The position numbers were made by a program, and so were the translations under genes. Positions 47,850 to 58,753 of a DNA stretch of 64,000 nt are shown in pieces (within the stretch, counting starts at the first letter, position 1; each line of letters opens with the position of its first letter). Below the pieces are notes generated by a model. It was not told the DNA's origin. It saw nothing but the letters and a program-made list of their open reading frames with translations, and did no database searches. Origin of the DNA: Methylocystis sp. H62 (GTDB lineage: Bacteria > Pseudomonadota > Alphaproteobacteria > Rhizobiales > Beijerinckiaceae); assembly GCF_015709515.1 (NCBI RefSeq), contig NZ_JADNQZ010000050.1:62001-126000 (forward strand), given 5' to 3'.

Positions 47850-48476
47850 TCAAATCAAGCGGGCCGACTCCATCATCAGTCCCGCTGCGAGAAGCCGTAT
47901 CAGCACGCCGAGCTGCTCATCCAGCAACTTTGGCGGGGTCTCGGCGATCTTCTCCTCGAGCCCCAGCGCCACGACTCCATGCACGGCCGAAAACAGCGTG
48001 CGCGCCAGCGCGGCGCGCGCCGTCGCGTCCCTGCCCGGGAGTAGTTGCGCAAGCGGCGCGTCCAACCGACCGAACAGGCGGTTGCGCGCGTCCGCATACC
48101 AGGCCGGCACGGGCGCGCCAGGGGGCAATCGGTGCTCGAACAGCGCGCGCCAGCTCGGCTCCTCTTTTCTCGCAAAGCTCAGATAGGCCCGCGCCATGGC
48201 TTCGAGCGCCTGCTCCGCCTCTGCATCCACGAACGCCGCGTCGAGCGCGGCCTCCAGGCGCGCCAGGGTGCGCGCGTTAACCCGCAGGATCAGCTCGTCG
48301 AGGTCATGAAAAGCGGTATAGATCGCGCCGAGCGCGCAACCGGCCGCGGCGGCGAGATCGCGCGCCTTAAGCCCGGCGAGACCCTGCGCCGCCACCGTCT
48401 CCTGCGCGATGTCGATAAGCCGGTCACGCAATTGCGACCGGCGGTCGGCTCCCGCGTCGGCGTTCTTCTCGTTCAA
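47850..48476 (-). CDS. TetR/AcrR-family regulator
   Basis: A 208-residue repressor. The helix-turn-helix is at about residues 10-60 (GLAGLKARDLAAAAGCALGAIYTAF). The C-terminal domain carries a WHG-like segment (TLFSAVHGVVALGLEEK). The start is TTG 48476, with GGGAG 6 bases upstream. The ATG at 48497 is also in frame, but it lies within a palindrome that looks like the operator and has no ribosome site. The gene is divergent from the acyltransferase fusion gene and upstream of the TSUP gene. Both are plausible targets. Confidence 0.8.
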   Translation of the reverse strand: MNEKNADAGADRRSQLRDRLIDIAQETVAAQGLAGLKARDLAAAAGCALGAIYTAFHDLDELILRVNARTLARLEAALDAAFVDAEAEQALEAMARAYLSFARKEEPSWRALFEHRLPPGAPVPAWYADARNRLFGRLDAPLAQLLPGRDATARAALARTLFSAVHGVVALGLEEKIAETPPKLLDEQLGVLIRLLAAGLMMESARLI

Positions 48477-48495
48477 AGGCGTCTCCCAATTCGGC

Positions 48496-48510
48496 ATGAA
48501 CACCGTTCAT
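48496..48510. promoter_or_regulatory. Palindromic operator 1, ATGAAC-N3-GTTCAT
   Basis: A perfect 15-bp inverted repeat with arms ATGAAC and GTTCAT around ACC, just upstream of the preferred TetR start. A second palindrome with the same core TGAAC-N3-GTTCA lies 56 bases away centre to centre. Confidence 0.65.
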
Positions 48511-48552
48511 TTTCTTGTTGACGGCAGAGCAAAAGCGCTGCAGTCTCCATAT

Positions 48553-48565
48553 TGAACATAGTTCA
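48553..48565. promoter_or_regulatory. Palindromic operator 2, TGAAC-N3-GTTCA
   Basis: Arms TGAAC and GTTCA around ATA, on the side of the acyltransferase fusion gene. Same core as the palindrome at 48496-48510. A TTGACG at 48518-48523 between them could be a -35 element, but no well-spaced -10 follows. Confidence 0.65.
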
Positions 48566-48588
48566 TGGCGAAAGGCTGACCTTCGATC

Positions 48589-48624
48589 CGATTGCAACGC
48601 CGATCGCAACGCCCATTGCAACGC
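48589..48624. repeat. Three 12-bp tandem repeats
   Basis: Three consecutive 12-bp units with consensus CGATTGCAACGC (one to two changes between units), in the 5' leader of the acyltransferase fusion gene. Confidence 0.8.
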
Positions 48625-48690
48625 GTCCGACTTGACCGAACCTTAAGGGTCATCGGCGAAAGTCACGACGCATCTCCCGGAAACTTCGAC

Positions 48691-51600
48691 ATGACGCATT
48701 CGCTTCTCGCTTCGCGGCGTTTCGCGCCATTGTTTTGGCGTCAGTTCTTCGCGGCCTTCAACGACAACTTCTTGAAGAACGCTCTGGTGCTCTTGATCCT
48801 GGCGCACGCGGCCGAGGGCGGCGCGTCGCTTGTGACGCTCGCCGGCGCGGCCTTCATCGCGCCGTTTTTTCTTCTGTCGGCGATCGGCGGCGAGCTCGCC
48901 GACAAATATGACAAGGCGCGGGTCGTGCGCTGGGTGAGCCTCGCGGAGATCGCCGTCGCGGCATTGTCCGCGACCGGCTTTCTGTTCGCCAATATCCCGA
49001 CGCTCTTTGGCGCGCTCATTCTCTTCGGCGTCACCGGCGCGCTGTTCGGCCCCGTCAAATACGGCATCTTGCCCGACCATCTGACGCGCGACGAACTTCC
49101 GGCGGGCAATGCGCTCGTCGAGAGCGCGACCTTTTTCGCAATTCTCAGCGGCACGGTCGCCGGCGGCATGGCGTTGCATGTCGGCGACGGGGTGATCCTC
49201 GCCGCGGGAGTCATGGGCGTCGCGGCGCTGGCGCTTGGCGCGGCGTGGCTAATTCCCCCAACGAGGCGCGCCGATCCCGATCTTGCGATCGACGCCAACG
49301 TCTTCCGCTCAACTTTCAAATTGCTGCGGCATTTGCGCGGTCAACGAGAACTGCGGCGGCTCGCCGTGGTGACGAGTCTCTTCTGGCTCTTCGGCTCGAT
49401 CGCCATGTCGTTGACGCCCTCGCTCATCACCCAGACGCTGCATGGCGCGGAGATCCTCGTCAGCATTCATCTGGCGCTGTTCGCCGTCGGCATCGCCATC
49501 GGATCGGGGCTCGCCGCCTTCCTGCTCAAGGGCAAGATCGTGCTGCTGCCGACTGCCGTCGGCGCGGCGCTCGTCGCTTTTGCGTCCGCGGACCTCGGGC
49601 TCGCGCTGCTCCTTTCGAATGCGCCCGCCGCAGCGACGGCGCTGGCGCCGCAGGCCTATTTCGCTCAGCCGCTCGCCTGGCGCGCCGCGATCGATCTTTC
49701 ACTGCTCGCGGTCGCCGGCGGGCTGATGATCGTTCCGTCCTTCGCCGCCATTCAGGCGCAGAGCGCGCCGCAGCAGCGCGCCCGCACCATCGCCGCCGTG
49801 AATGTGCAGAACGCCGCCTTCATGGCGCTTGGCGGCCTCGGGGTTGCGGGTCTGCAGAGCTTGGGCGTCTCTTTCGCGGCGCTGCTGATTGGCCTGGCCG
49901 TCGTCGCGCTCGTCGCGTCGATCTGGATCGTCACGGCGGTCGTCGCGTCGCCGTTGCAGGATCTGCTCTCGATCTACTTTCGCGCCTTCTATCGTCTTGA
50001 GGTGAAGGGGTTCGAAAATTTCGAGAAGGCGGGACCCAATCCGATCGTCGCGCTCAACCATGTGAGTTTTCTCGACGCCGCGGCGATTTTCGCCGTCATG
50101 CCAAAGCAGCCGGTCTTCGCCGTCGACCGCGCAATCTCGCAGACGTGGTGGGCGAAGCCGTTTTTGAAATTCATGCGCGTGATCCCGCTCGATCCGGCCA
50201 ATCCGCTTGGCGCGCGCGCGCTGATCAATGCGGTCAAGGACGGGAATCCGCTGGTCATCTTCCCGGAAGGCCGGCTGACGGTCACCGGCAGTCTGATGAA
50301 AGTCTATGACGGAGCGGGGCTGATCGCGGAAAAATCCGGCGCGATGGTCGTCCCGGTGCACATCGACGGCGCCGAGGCGACGATGTTCTCGCGGCTGACG
50401 CGCGAACAGGCGCGCCGGCGGTGGTTTCCGAAATTCACGCTCACCGTGCTCGAACCTATTCGCCTCACGGTCGATGACGCGCTGAAAGGCAAGGCGCGGC
50501 GGATGGCGGCCGGCGCGGCGCTCTATCAGATCATGTCGGATCTCGTCTTCCGCGCGACTAACGCCGATCGCACGCTTTTCGAAGCCGTGGTCGAAGCCGC
50601 GCGCACGCACGGGCTGTCGCGCGTCGCTCTCGAAGATCCGATCGCCGGCAAACTCAGCTATCGCAGGCTGCTGATCGGGACGCGCGCGCTCGCCGGCAAG
50701 ATCGCCGCGATCGGCAGGCCGGGCGACGCGATCGGACTGATGCTGCCGAACGCCAATGGCGCCGGCGTTTCGTTCCTCGCGGTCGTTTCAGCCGGCCGCG
50801 CGCCGGCGATGATCAATTTCACCGCCGGCGCCGCCAATATTCTGGCGGGCTGCGAGGCGGCGCAGGCGAGGACGATTTTGACGTCGCGCGGCTTCATCGA
50901 GAAAGCCAAGCTCGAAAAGCTTGTCGCAGCGCTCGAAGAGAAAGTTGCGCTCGTCTATCTCGAAGACATGCGCGCGCGCATCTCCTTCGCCGACAGGCTG
51001 GACGCGCTCCGACGCTTCCGCAAGCCCGTCGTGGCGCGCAAGGCCGCGGAGATGGCGGCGATCCTTTTCACCTCGGGGTCGGAAGGCGCGCCGAAGGGCG
51101 TCGCCTTGTCGCATCGAAACATGCTCGCCAATGCGGCGCAGGCCGCCGCGCGCATCGACTTCGGCCGCACGGACAAGGTCTTCAACGTGCTGCCGATGTT
51201 CCATTCCTTCGGTCTGACGGTCGGCTTCACGCTGCCGCTGATCTCCGGCGTTCCGATCTATCTTTATCCCTCGCCCTTGCACTATCGCATCGTGCCGGAG
51301 CTGGTTTACGGCTCAAACGCCACGATTCTTTTCGGGACGGACACTTTTCTCGCCGGTTACGCGCGACCGGCGCACGCTTATGACTTCCGGTCGATACGTT
51401 ATGTCGTCGCCGGCGCCGAGCCGGTGAAACAATCGACACGCGATTTGTGGATGGAGAAGTTCGGCGTCCGCATCCTTGAAGGTTACGGCGTGACGGAAGC
51501 GTCGCCGGTCCTCGCGCTCAACACGCCGATGTTCAACAGATTTGGCTCCGTCGGACGCCTGATGCCGGGCGTCGAACATCGGCTCGAACCCGTTCCCGGC

Positions 51601-52149
51601 GTGGAGGACGGCGGCAGGCTCTTGGTGCGAGGGCCGAATGTGATGATGGGCTATCTCAAGATCGACAAGCCCGGCGTGGTGCAGCCGACCGAGAACGGCT
51701 GGCATGATACGGGCGATATCGTCGCCATCGACGCGCAGGGCTATGTGACGATCAAGGGGCGCGCCAAGCGCTTCGCCAAGGTCGGCGGCGAGATGGTGTC
51801 GCTCGCGGCGATCGAACAGCTGGCGGCGGAACTTTGGCCCGACGCGCTGTCGGCGGCGGCGACCGAGGTCGATCCGCGCAAGGGCGAGAGGATCATTCTT
51901 GTCACGCAGCGCAAGGACGCGACGCGCGCCGATTTTCAGGCCTACGCGAAATCGAAGGGCGCCTCCGACCTGATGATTCCGGCGGAGGTCGCGATCGTCG
52001 AGCAAGTGCCGCTTCTGGGCTCCGGCAAGCTCGATTTCGCGGCGGTGACCAGAATGGTGCGCGAGCGCGGGCGCTATATTCTGCCCAATCCGCGCCTGCC
52101 CAACGGTCTGCAGGGACGCATCGACGGCAACGCCGCTGCGCCTGCGTGA
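48691..52149 (+). CDS. aas: Acyl-ACP phospholipid O-acyltransferase/synthetase fused to LplT-like transporter
   Basis: A three-part protein of 1152 residues for re-acylation of lysophospholipids. About 1-415 is an MFS/LplT-type flippase domain with around 12 helices (WRQFFAAFNDNFLKNALVLLI). About 430-620 is a PlsC acyltransferase with His457 in NHVSFLD and Glu526 in FPEGR. About 660-1150 is an AMP-forming acyl-ACP synthetase with TSGSEGAPKG at about 794 and YGVTEASPV. In enterobacteria LplT and Aas are separate proteins. ATG 48691 begins the conserved N-terminus; the upstream open frame is repeat-derived. The promoter region holds the TetR-type palindromes. Confidence 0.93.
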   Translation: MTHSLLASRRFAPLFWRQFFAAFNDNFLKNALVLLILAHAAEGGASLVTLAGAAFIAPFFLLSAIGGELADKYDKARVVRWVSLAEIAVAALSATGFLFANIPTLFGALILFGVTGALFGPVKYGILPDHLTRDELPAGNALVESATFFAILSGTVAGGMALHVGDGVILAAGVMGVAALALGAAWLIPPTRRADPDLAIDANVFRSTFKLLRHLRGQRELRRLAVVTSLFWLFGSIAMSLTPSLITQTLHGAEILVSIHLALFAVGIAIGSGLAAFLLKGKIVLLPTAVGAALVAFASADLGLALLLSNAPAAATALAPQAYFAQPLAWRAAIDLSLLAVAGGLMIVPSFAAIQAQSAPQQRARTIAAVNVQNAAFMALGGLGVAGLQSLGVSFAALLIGLAVVALVASIWIVTAVVASPLQDLLSIYFRAFYRLEVKGFENFEKAGPNPIVALNHVSFLDAAAIFAVMPKQPVFAVDRAISQTWWAKPFLKFMRVIPLDPANPLGARALINAVKDGNPLVIFPEGRLTVTGSLMKVYDGAGLIAEKSGAMVVPVHIDGAEATMFSRLTREQARRRWFPKFTLTVLEPIRLTVDDALKGKARRMAAGAALYQIMSDLVFRATNADRTLFEAVVEAARTHGLSRVALEDPIAGKLSYRRLLIGTRALAGKIAAIGRPGDAIGLMLPNANGAGVSFLAVVSAGRAPAMINFTAGAANILAGCEAAQARTILTSRGFIEKAKLEKLVAALEEKVALVYLEDMRARISFADRLDALRRFRKPVVARKAAEMAAILFTSGSEGAPKGVALSHRNMLANAAQAAARIDFGRTDKVFNVLPMFHSFGLTVGFTLPLISGVPIYLYPSPLHYRIVPELVYGSNATILFGTDTFLAGYARPAHAYDFRSIRYVVAGAEPVKQSTRDLWMEKFGVRILEGYGVTEASPVLALNTPMFNRFGSVGRLMPGVEHRLEPVPGVEDGGRLLVRGPNVMMGYLKIDKPGVVQPTENGWHDTGDIVAIDAQGYVTIKGRAKRFAKVGGEMVSLAAIEQLAAELWPDALSAAATEVDPRKGERIILVTQRKDATRADFQAYAKSKGASDLMIPAEVAIVEQVPLLGSGKLDFAAVTRMVRERGRYILPNPRLPNGLQGRIDGNAAAPA

Positions 52150-52203
52150 ATAAGGGGTTGCGCGGGGGAACGCTGCATCGCAAACCTTTGGCGTCGCGGT
52201 CCT

Positions 52204-52308
52204 AGTCCTTCGAGACGCCGCCTTGGATCTCGGGATTGCCCGAGATCGACATTCAAATTCGCAAGTCGGGTAAACCCCACTTGCGGACGGCTCCTCAGGA
52301 TGAGGACC
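52204..52308. repeat. Dispersed palindrome, family II, copy 2
   Basis: Bounded by AGTCCTTCGAGACGCCGCC and GGCTCCTCAGGATGAGGACC in inverse order relative to copy 1. It lies in the 457-base region between the acyltransferase fusion gene and hss, which otherwise holds no gene. Confidence 0.75.
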
Positions 52309-52354
52309 GCTTACCAACATGTCGTTTGCGTCATCCAAGACGCCAGAACCCCAA

Positions 52355-52408
52355 GGTCCCTCATCCTGAGGAGCCCTCGAAGAGGGCGTCTCGAAGGACG
52401 AGGGGCCC
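52355..52408. repeat. Dispersed palindrome, family II, copy 3
   Basis: GGTCCCTCATCCTGAGGAGC, then CCCTCGAAGAGGG, then GCGTCTCGAAGGACGAGG. It is the most regular copy, in opposite orientation to copy 2 just upstream. Confidence 0.8.
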
Positions 52409-52606
52409 TTGCGCATCTTCATCACTCGATGAGCCAAGCCCGGATGTCGTCGAAGACGCCCAACTGGCCTGCGTGTCGCCGAGCGCGATGCAAAAACGCG
52501 CACCCAGCGCCGCGCCATGCGCCCGCCGCCGATCTCTCAAGCTCTTGATTAATACGTCCGCGCTTGCTTTATCGCGGCGCAATATCTTTCTCGGGAGCTG
52601 CGCCTC

Positions 52607-54040
52607 ATGTCGACTTGGCCAAATTACGGCAAAATCACCGGTCCGATCGTGCTGATCGGCTTCGGCTCCATCGGCCGAGGCATTTTGCCGCTGATCGAGC
52701 GCCATTTCGATTTCGACACATCGCGCGTCACCGTCATCGACCCTGTCGATACGCATCGCCGTCTGCTCGACGAGCGGGGCATAGCTTTTCTCAAAACCAA
52801 GCTGACGCCGGAGAACTACCGCGAAGTATTGACGCCGCTTTTGACCAAGGGTGAGGGCCAGGGATTTGTCGTCAATCTCTCGGTCGACGTTTCTTCGCTC
52901 GCGATCATCAAGCTCGCGCGCGAATTGAACGCGCTGTGCGTCGACACGGTGGTGGAGCCATGGCCGGGCTTCTACTTCGACAAGAGCATGTCCAATGAAG
53001 CGCGCACCAATTACGCCCTGCGCGAGACGGTGCTCGAAGAGCGCCGCAAAAATCCCGGCGGATCGACGGCGGTTTCCTGCGTCGGCGCCAATCCCGGCAT
53101 GGTGTCCTGGTTCGTGAAGCAGGCGCTCGTCGATATCGCGCGCGACACCGGCGCCTTCGACAAGGAGCCGGAAACGCGCGCCGAATGGGGCGCGCTCGCG
53201 CAAAAGCTCGGGGTCAAGGGCGTTCACATCGCCGAACGCGACACCCAGCGCGCGCGCGATCCGAAGCCGCGCAATGTCTTCGTCAACACCTGGTCGGTCG
53301 AGGGCTTCGTCTCCGAGGGCCTGCAGCCCGCCGAGCTCGGCTGGGGCACGCATGAAAAATCCTTGCCCGACATCGGCCGCACGCATCCGGCCGGCTGCGG
53401 GGCGGCGATCTATCTGCTGTCGCCCGGCGCCAATACGCGCGTGCGCTCATGGTGTCCGACGCCGGGGCCGCAATATGGCTTCCTCGTCACCCACAATGAG
53501 TCGATCTCGATCGCGGATTATCTCACGCTGCGCGACGAGAAGGGTCAGGCGATCTATCGTCCGACCTGTCACTACGCCTATCATCCCGCCGACGACGCGG
53601 TGCTGTCTTTGCACGAGATGTTCGGCGCCGCCGGCAAGATGCAGGAGAGCTGGACGATTCTCGACGAACACGAGATCGTCGATGGAATCGACGAACTCGG
53701 GGTGCTGCTCTACGGCCACGCCAAGAACGCCTACTGGTACGGCTCGCAGCTCTCGATCGAGGAGACCCGCGATCTCGCGCCCTATCAGAACGCCACCGGA
53801 CTGCAGGTGAGTTCGGCGGCGCTCGCCGGCATGGTCTGGGCGCTGGAGAATCCGCAGGCGGGAATCGTCGAAGCCGACGAGGTCGACTACAAGCGCTGCC
53901 TCGAAGTGCAACTGCCCTATCTCGGCCCGGTGAAGGGCTATTACACGGATTGGACGCCGCTCGAGGGACGTCCCGGGCTGTTCCCGGAAGATATCGACGA
54001 AAGCGATCCCTGGCAGTTCAGGAATATTCTGGTGCGGTGA
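52607..54040 (+). CDS. hss: Homospermidine synthase
   Basis: NAD-dependent enzyme that makes sym-homospermidine from putrescine; this polyamine is common in alphaproteobacteria. It has 477 residues, the usual length. The Rossmann motif GFGSIGRGILP is near residue 18. Also present are VEPWPGFYFDKSMSNEARTN, VGANPGMVSWFVKQAL and PTCHYAYHPADDAVLSLHEM. The ATG at 52607 has GGGAG 9 bases upstream. It is monocistronic, with repeat DNA before it. Confidence 0.96.
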   Translation: MSTWPNYGKITGPIVLIGFGSIGRGILPLIERHFDFDTSRVTVIDPVDTHRRLLDERGIAFLKTKLTPENYREVLTPLLTKGEGQGFVVNLSVDVSSLAIIKLARELNALCVDTVVEPWPGFYFDKSMSNEARTNYALRETVLEERRKNPGGSTAVSCVGANPGMVSWFVKQALVDIARDTGAFDKEPETRAEWGALAQKLGVKGVHIAERDTQRARDPKPRNVFVNTWSVEGFVSEGLQPAELGWGTHEKSLPDIGRTHPAGCGAAIYLLSPGANTRVRSWCPTPGPQYGFLVTHNESISIADYLTLRDEKGQAIYRPTCHYAYHPADDAVLSLHEMFGAAGKMQESWTILDEHEIVDGIDELGVLLYGHAKNAYWYGSQLSIEETRDLAPYQNATGLQVSSAALAGMVWALENPQAGIVEADEVDYKRCLEVQLPYLGPVKGYYTDWTPLEGRPGLFPEDIDESDPWQFRNILVR

Positions 54041-54204
54041 AGGCGCCTCAAGCGCAGCATTAGGAGGCGTCGAGAGTCGGCGCGCTTTTTTGTTCGGAAG
54101 GCCGCTTGCGCCGATAGCGTGTTCTCTATATGTTCTGATTAGCGTCAAGTTCTGAGCGGTCGCCACGGCGATGCTCGGGGCGACGCTGGGCAGAGGTTGC
54201 GAAC

Positions 54205-55332
54205 ATGGGTGCGGCTCAGGCGTCGACAGAGATAACGGGCGCGCCGCAGCCGATCGACGCTGCGGCCCTCATCGAGGCCGGTCGCCGGCGCGGCCGCGGC
54301 GCGTTGTCGAAGCGCAGCGGCCGGTTCGAGAAGGAGACCCGCGAGGAGGCCGACGACGGCTGGGGGTCGCTCGAGAGTCTGCCGGCGCTCAAGACCAATT
54401 TCCACGTCGAGAAGCCGCGCACCATCATCACCAGGAATGATTCGCCGGACATTTCTTTCGATCGCTCGATCAACCCCTATCGTGGCTGCGAGCATGGCTG
54501 CGTCTATTGCTTCGCGCGGCCGACGCACGCCTATATGGGCTTTTCGCCCGGCCTTGATTTCGAGACCGAGATCTTCGTCAAGGACGGCGCGGCGCAGCTT
54601 CTCGAACGCGAATTGTCGGCGCCGCGCTACGTTCCCAAGACGATCGCCATCGGCACCAACACCGATCCCTATCAGCCCGCCGAGAAGAGCCATCGCGTCA
54701 TGCGTTCGATCCTCGAAGTGCTGGCGCGCGCCAATCATCCGGTCGGCATCGTGACGAAGTCCGCGCTCGTCCTGCGCGACCTTGATCTGCTTGCGCCAAT
54801 GGCGGCCAAGGGCCTCGCGAAGGTCGCGATCTCGGTGACGACGCTCGACCGCAAGCTGGCGCGGCTGATGGAGCCGCGCGCCGCGACACCCGAGTTGCGG
54901 CTCGAAACCATCGAAAAGCTCAGCGCCGCCGGCGTGCCGACGGCGGTGATGACGGCGCCGATCATTCCCGCCATCAATGACGACGAGATCGAGCGAATCT
55001 TGACGCGGGCCCACGCCGCCGGCGCGCGCGAGGCGGGCTATGTGATGCTGCGGCTGCCGCACGAATTGCGCGATCTTTTCACCGAATGGCTGGCGACGCA
55101 TTTTCCTGACCGGGCCCGCCGCGCCCTCGCGCTGGTGCGTTCGACGCGAGACGGCAAGCTTTACGATGCGTCTTTCGGGACCCGCATGAAAGGCGATGGG
55201 CCCTACGCCTGGATGATCGGCCGGCGTTTCGAGCTTGCGGCCGCTCGGCTCGGTTTTGCGCAGAAAACAAGATTGCGAACGGATCTGTTCGAGCCGCCCC
55301 GACGCGCGCCGCAGCAGCTCAACCTCTTCTGA
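54205..55332 (+). CDS. PA0069-family radical SAM protein
   Basis: A 375-residue radical SAM protein of the PA0069/Rv2578c family, related to spore photoproduct lyase; the reaction is unknown. The 4Fe-4S motif is RGCEHGCVYCFARP (C-x3-C-x2-C) near residue 95, followed by IGTNTDPYQPAEKSHRVMRS and VSVTTLD-type ISVTTLDRKLARLMEPRA. The ATG at 54205 has GAGG 8 bases upstream. Upstream of rnhB and ccrM, a conserved neighbourhood in Hyphomicrobiales. Confidence 0.88.
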   Translation: MGAAQASTEITGAPQPIDAAALIEAGRRRGRGALSKRSGRFEKETREEADDGWGSLESLPALKTNFHVEKPRTIITRNDSPDISFDRSINPYRGCEHGCVYCFARPTHAYMGFSPGLDFETEIFVKDGAAQLLERELSAPRYVPKTIAIGTNTDPYQPAEKSHRVMRSILEVLARANHPVGIVTKSALVLRDLDLLAPMAAKGLAKVAISVTTLDRKLARLMEPRAATPELRLETIEKLSAAGVPTAVMTAPIIPAINDDEIERILTRAHAAGAREAGYVMLRLPHELRDLFTEWLATHFPDRARRALALVRSTRDGKLYDASFGTRMKGDGPYAWMIGRRFELAAARLGFAQKTRLRTDLFEPPRRAPQQLNLF

Positions 55333-55519
55333 GCCCATCCTAGGCTGGTCTCCGCCGAGCTTATCGCGCTCGCGCGGGCCGAGAATTCTTTGGACGCCGC
55401 CGCAAACGCCGTCTTTCCGGTTGCCAGCCCCCCGCGCACCGCGCTTTATTCGCTGCGCGGTTCTGCGCTGACGCCACTGTTGCGCGGCGCCCTTAGCGAT
55501 CAGCCCGGGGGGAGCGTTG

Positions 55520-56131
55520 GTGACGGCGAAGGGGCCTCATTTTCGGCTGGAAGCGCAGCTGCGCCGGAAAGGCGTCTGGCCGATCGCCGGCGTCGACGAG
55601 GTCGGACGCGGGCCGCTCGCGGGTCCGGTGGCGGCGGCGGCGGTGATTCTCGATCCCGAACGACGGCCGCGGGGCCTCGATGATTCGAAGGCGCTGAATC
55701 AGGCGCAGCGCGAAGAAGCGTTTGAGCGCATCATGGCCAGCGCTCTCGCCGTGAGCGTCGCCTTCGTCGCGCCCGCGGAAATCGACCGCATCAATATCCG
55801 CCAGGCGACGCTCGCGGCGATGGCGCGGGCCGTCGCCGGCCTTTCCCAGACGCCGGCCTATCTTCTCATCGACGGCAACGACCGGCCGCCGGTCAACTGC
55901 CCTTGCCAATTGATCATCAAGGGCGACGCGACCGCGCTTTCGATCGCCGCAGCCTCGATCGTCGCCAAGGTCGCGCGCGACGCCATGATGCGCCGCCTCG
56001 CCGTCCATTATCCGCACTATGGTTTTGAGACCAATGTCGGCTACGCCGTGCAGCGTCACCTTGACGCGCTGGCGCTGCACGGCGCGAGCCCGGCGCATCG
56101 CGTCAGCTTCGCGCCCGTGCGCGAGGCGTGA
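55520..56131 (+). CDS. rnhB: Ribonuclease HII
   Basis: Cuts RNA in RNA-DNA hybrids and at single misincorporated ribonucleotides. It has 203 residues. Catalytic Asp/Glu lie in [15 protein letters not shown], then LDDSKAL, and [26 protein letters not shown] 55520 is 5 bases after GGAG in GGGGAG; a TTG one codon earlier is too close. Followed by ccrM after 146 bases. Confidence 0.95.
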   Translation: MTAKGPHFRLEAQLRRKGVWPIAGVDEVGRGPLAGPVAAAAVILDPERRPRGLDDSKALNQAQREEAFERIMASALAVSVAFVAPAEIDRINIRQATLAAMARAVAGLSQTPAYLLIDGNDRPPVNCPCQLIIKGDATALSIAAASIVAKVARDAMMRRLAVHYPHYGFETNVGYAVQRHLDALALHGASPAHRVSFAPVREA

Positions 56132-56214
56132 GGCCTTCGTCAACTATTCGCTAACCTTTTTACTTCTTTAAGACTTCCGTTCGAAAAAGAGACGTCGGCG
56201 TTTTGCCAATCTAA

Positions 56215-57450
<1,236 letters not shown>

Positions 57451-57458
57451 TTAATATC

Positions 57459-57540
57459 CGTCATTGCGAGGAGCGGAGCGACGAAGCAATCCAGAGTCGT
57501 GGGTGCCACTCTGGATTGCTTCGCTTCGCTCGCAATGACG
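57459..57540. repeat. Dispersed palindrome, family I, copy 2
   Basis: An 82-bp palindrome between ccrM and uppP with the same ends as the copy after glgP (CGTCATTGCGAG and CGCAATGACG) and the same inner GAAGCAATCCA and TGGATTGCTTC. The central loop differs. Confidence 0.9.
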
Positions 57541-57543
57541 GCC

Positions 57544-58416
57544 TTACGCCAAAAAGCCCGCGTAGAAGCCGACGAGCAGCACGATTCCGATGAAGGCGCG
57601 GTAGAAGACGAAGGGCCAGGCGGAGAAGCGCTCGAGAATCCGCAGCAAGCCCCAGATCGCGACAAAGGCGGAGATCGAGGCGACGAAAAGCCCGAGCGTC
57701 AGCACCGCCCAGCCGTGGAAATCGAGCTGCGCCTTATGTAGCTCCCACAGCTCCTTGAGGCCCGCGAGGGCGATCGCCGGCAGGCCGAGCAGGAAGGAAA
57801 AGCGCGCCGCTTCCTCCCGCTTCAGGTCGAGAAACATCGCCGCCGTCAGAGTCGAGCCCGAGCGCGACACGCCCGGAATGAGCGCGCCGACCTGCGCGAA
57901 TCCGACGATCATCGCGTCCTTCAGGCTGACATGTTCGAGCGTGCGCTTGTGATTGCAATAGAGCTCGGCGATGGCGAGCAGCGCCGCCATCACGATGCAG
58001 GAAATGCCGATCACCGGCAGGGTGCGCAGCGGCGAGCCGCAGGTGTTGAGCGTATGCGACAGCGCGAGGCCGGCGATGCCGATCGGGACGGTCGCGAGCG
58101 CGATCCAGACCACGAAGCGAAAGGTCCAGTCGTTGAAATCGCGTCGCACCAGCGCCCGTACGGAGCCCTCGGCGAGCGCGCGAATGTCGCTCCAGAAATA
58201 GCTGACGACGGCGGCGAGCGCCGCGAGCTGCATCGCTGCTGAAAAGGCGGAGCCGGGATCCTTCCAGCCGAGCAGCGCCGGCACGATGCGCATATGCGCG
58301 GTGGAGGAGATCGGCAGAAGCTCGGTGATGCCCTGCACCACGCCAAGAACGGCGACTTTCATATAACCGAGATCGACAAAACCGGTGTCGAGCCCATTCG
58401 TGCAAGCGGTCGCCAT
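57544..58416 (-). CDS. uppP: Undecaprenyl-diphosphatase
   Basis: Integral membrane phosphatase (BacA/UppP) that recycles undecaprenyl diphosphate to the lipid carrier for cell-wall synthesis. It has 290 residues with about eight helices. Both active-site signatures are present: GVVQGITELLPISSTAHMRI and LIPGVSRSGSTLTAAMFLDL. The ATG at 58416 has GAGG upstream; Met19 is an alternative start. Its 3' end is next to the family I palindrome. Confidence 0.95.
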   Translation of the reverse strand: MATACTNGLDTGFVDLGYMKVAVLGVVQGITELLPISSTAHMRIVPALLGWKDPGSAFSAAMQLAALAAVVSYFWSDIRALAEGSVRALVRRDFNDWTFRFVVWIALATVPIGIAGLALSHTLNTCGSPLRTLPVIGISCIVMAALLAIAELYCNHKRTLEHVSLKDAMIVGFAQVGALIPGVSRSGSTLTAAMFLDLKREEAARFSFLLGLPAIALAGLKELWELHKAQLDFHGWAVLTLGLFVASISAFVAIWGLLRILERFSAWPFVFYRAFIGIVLLVGFYAGFLA

Positions 58417-58549
58417 AGAGGCCCTCGTCTCGTTTGTCGGCCCCGCGACGAATCACGAAGGCGCCAAGCGACTCCGACTTCTGGCAAACAAGCCGGCCGC
58501 GATCAAGGCGAGGCGCAGGCAATCGCGCGACGCCTGTGCGTTTGCGCAT

Positions 58550-58671
58550 CCCTCCCCTTTACGGGGAGGGTGGCCCCGCGAAGCGGGGGCGGGTGGGGTG
58601 GCATTCCACTCGATCTGATACGCCAAGCCCCACCCGGCGGGCTGTGCCCGCCGACCTCCCCGCAAGGGGCA
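58550..58671. repeat. Dispersed palindromic repeat, family III, copy 3
   Basis: Hairpins CCTCCCCTTTACGGGGAGG and CCCCGCGAAGCGGGG, then GGGTGGGG, CCCCACCCGGCGGGC and CTCCCCGCAAGGGGC. It occupies the 336-base space between uppP and the OFA transporter gene, where no gene is seen. Confidence 0.75.
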
Positions 58672-58753
58672 GGTATTTTGCGCCAACATTTAGGACTGTT
58701 GTTCGCCGAATACGCTGAGGGAAGTGGCGTCGAAGAACGGCGCCTTCACAAGA

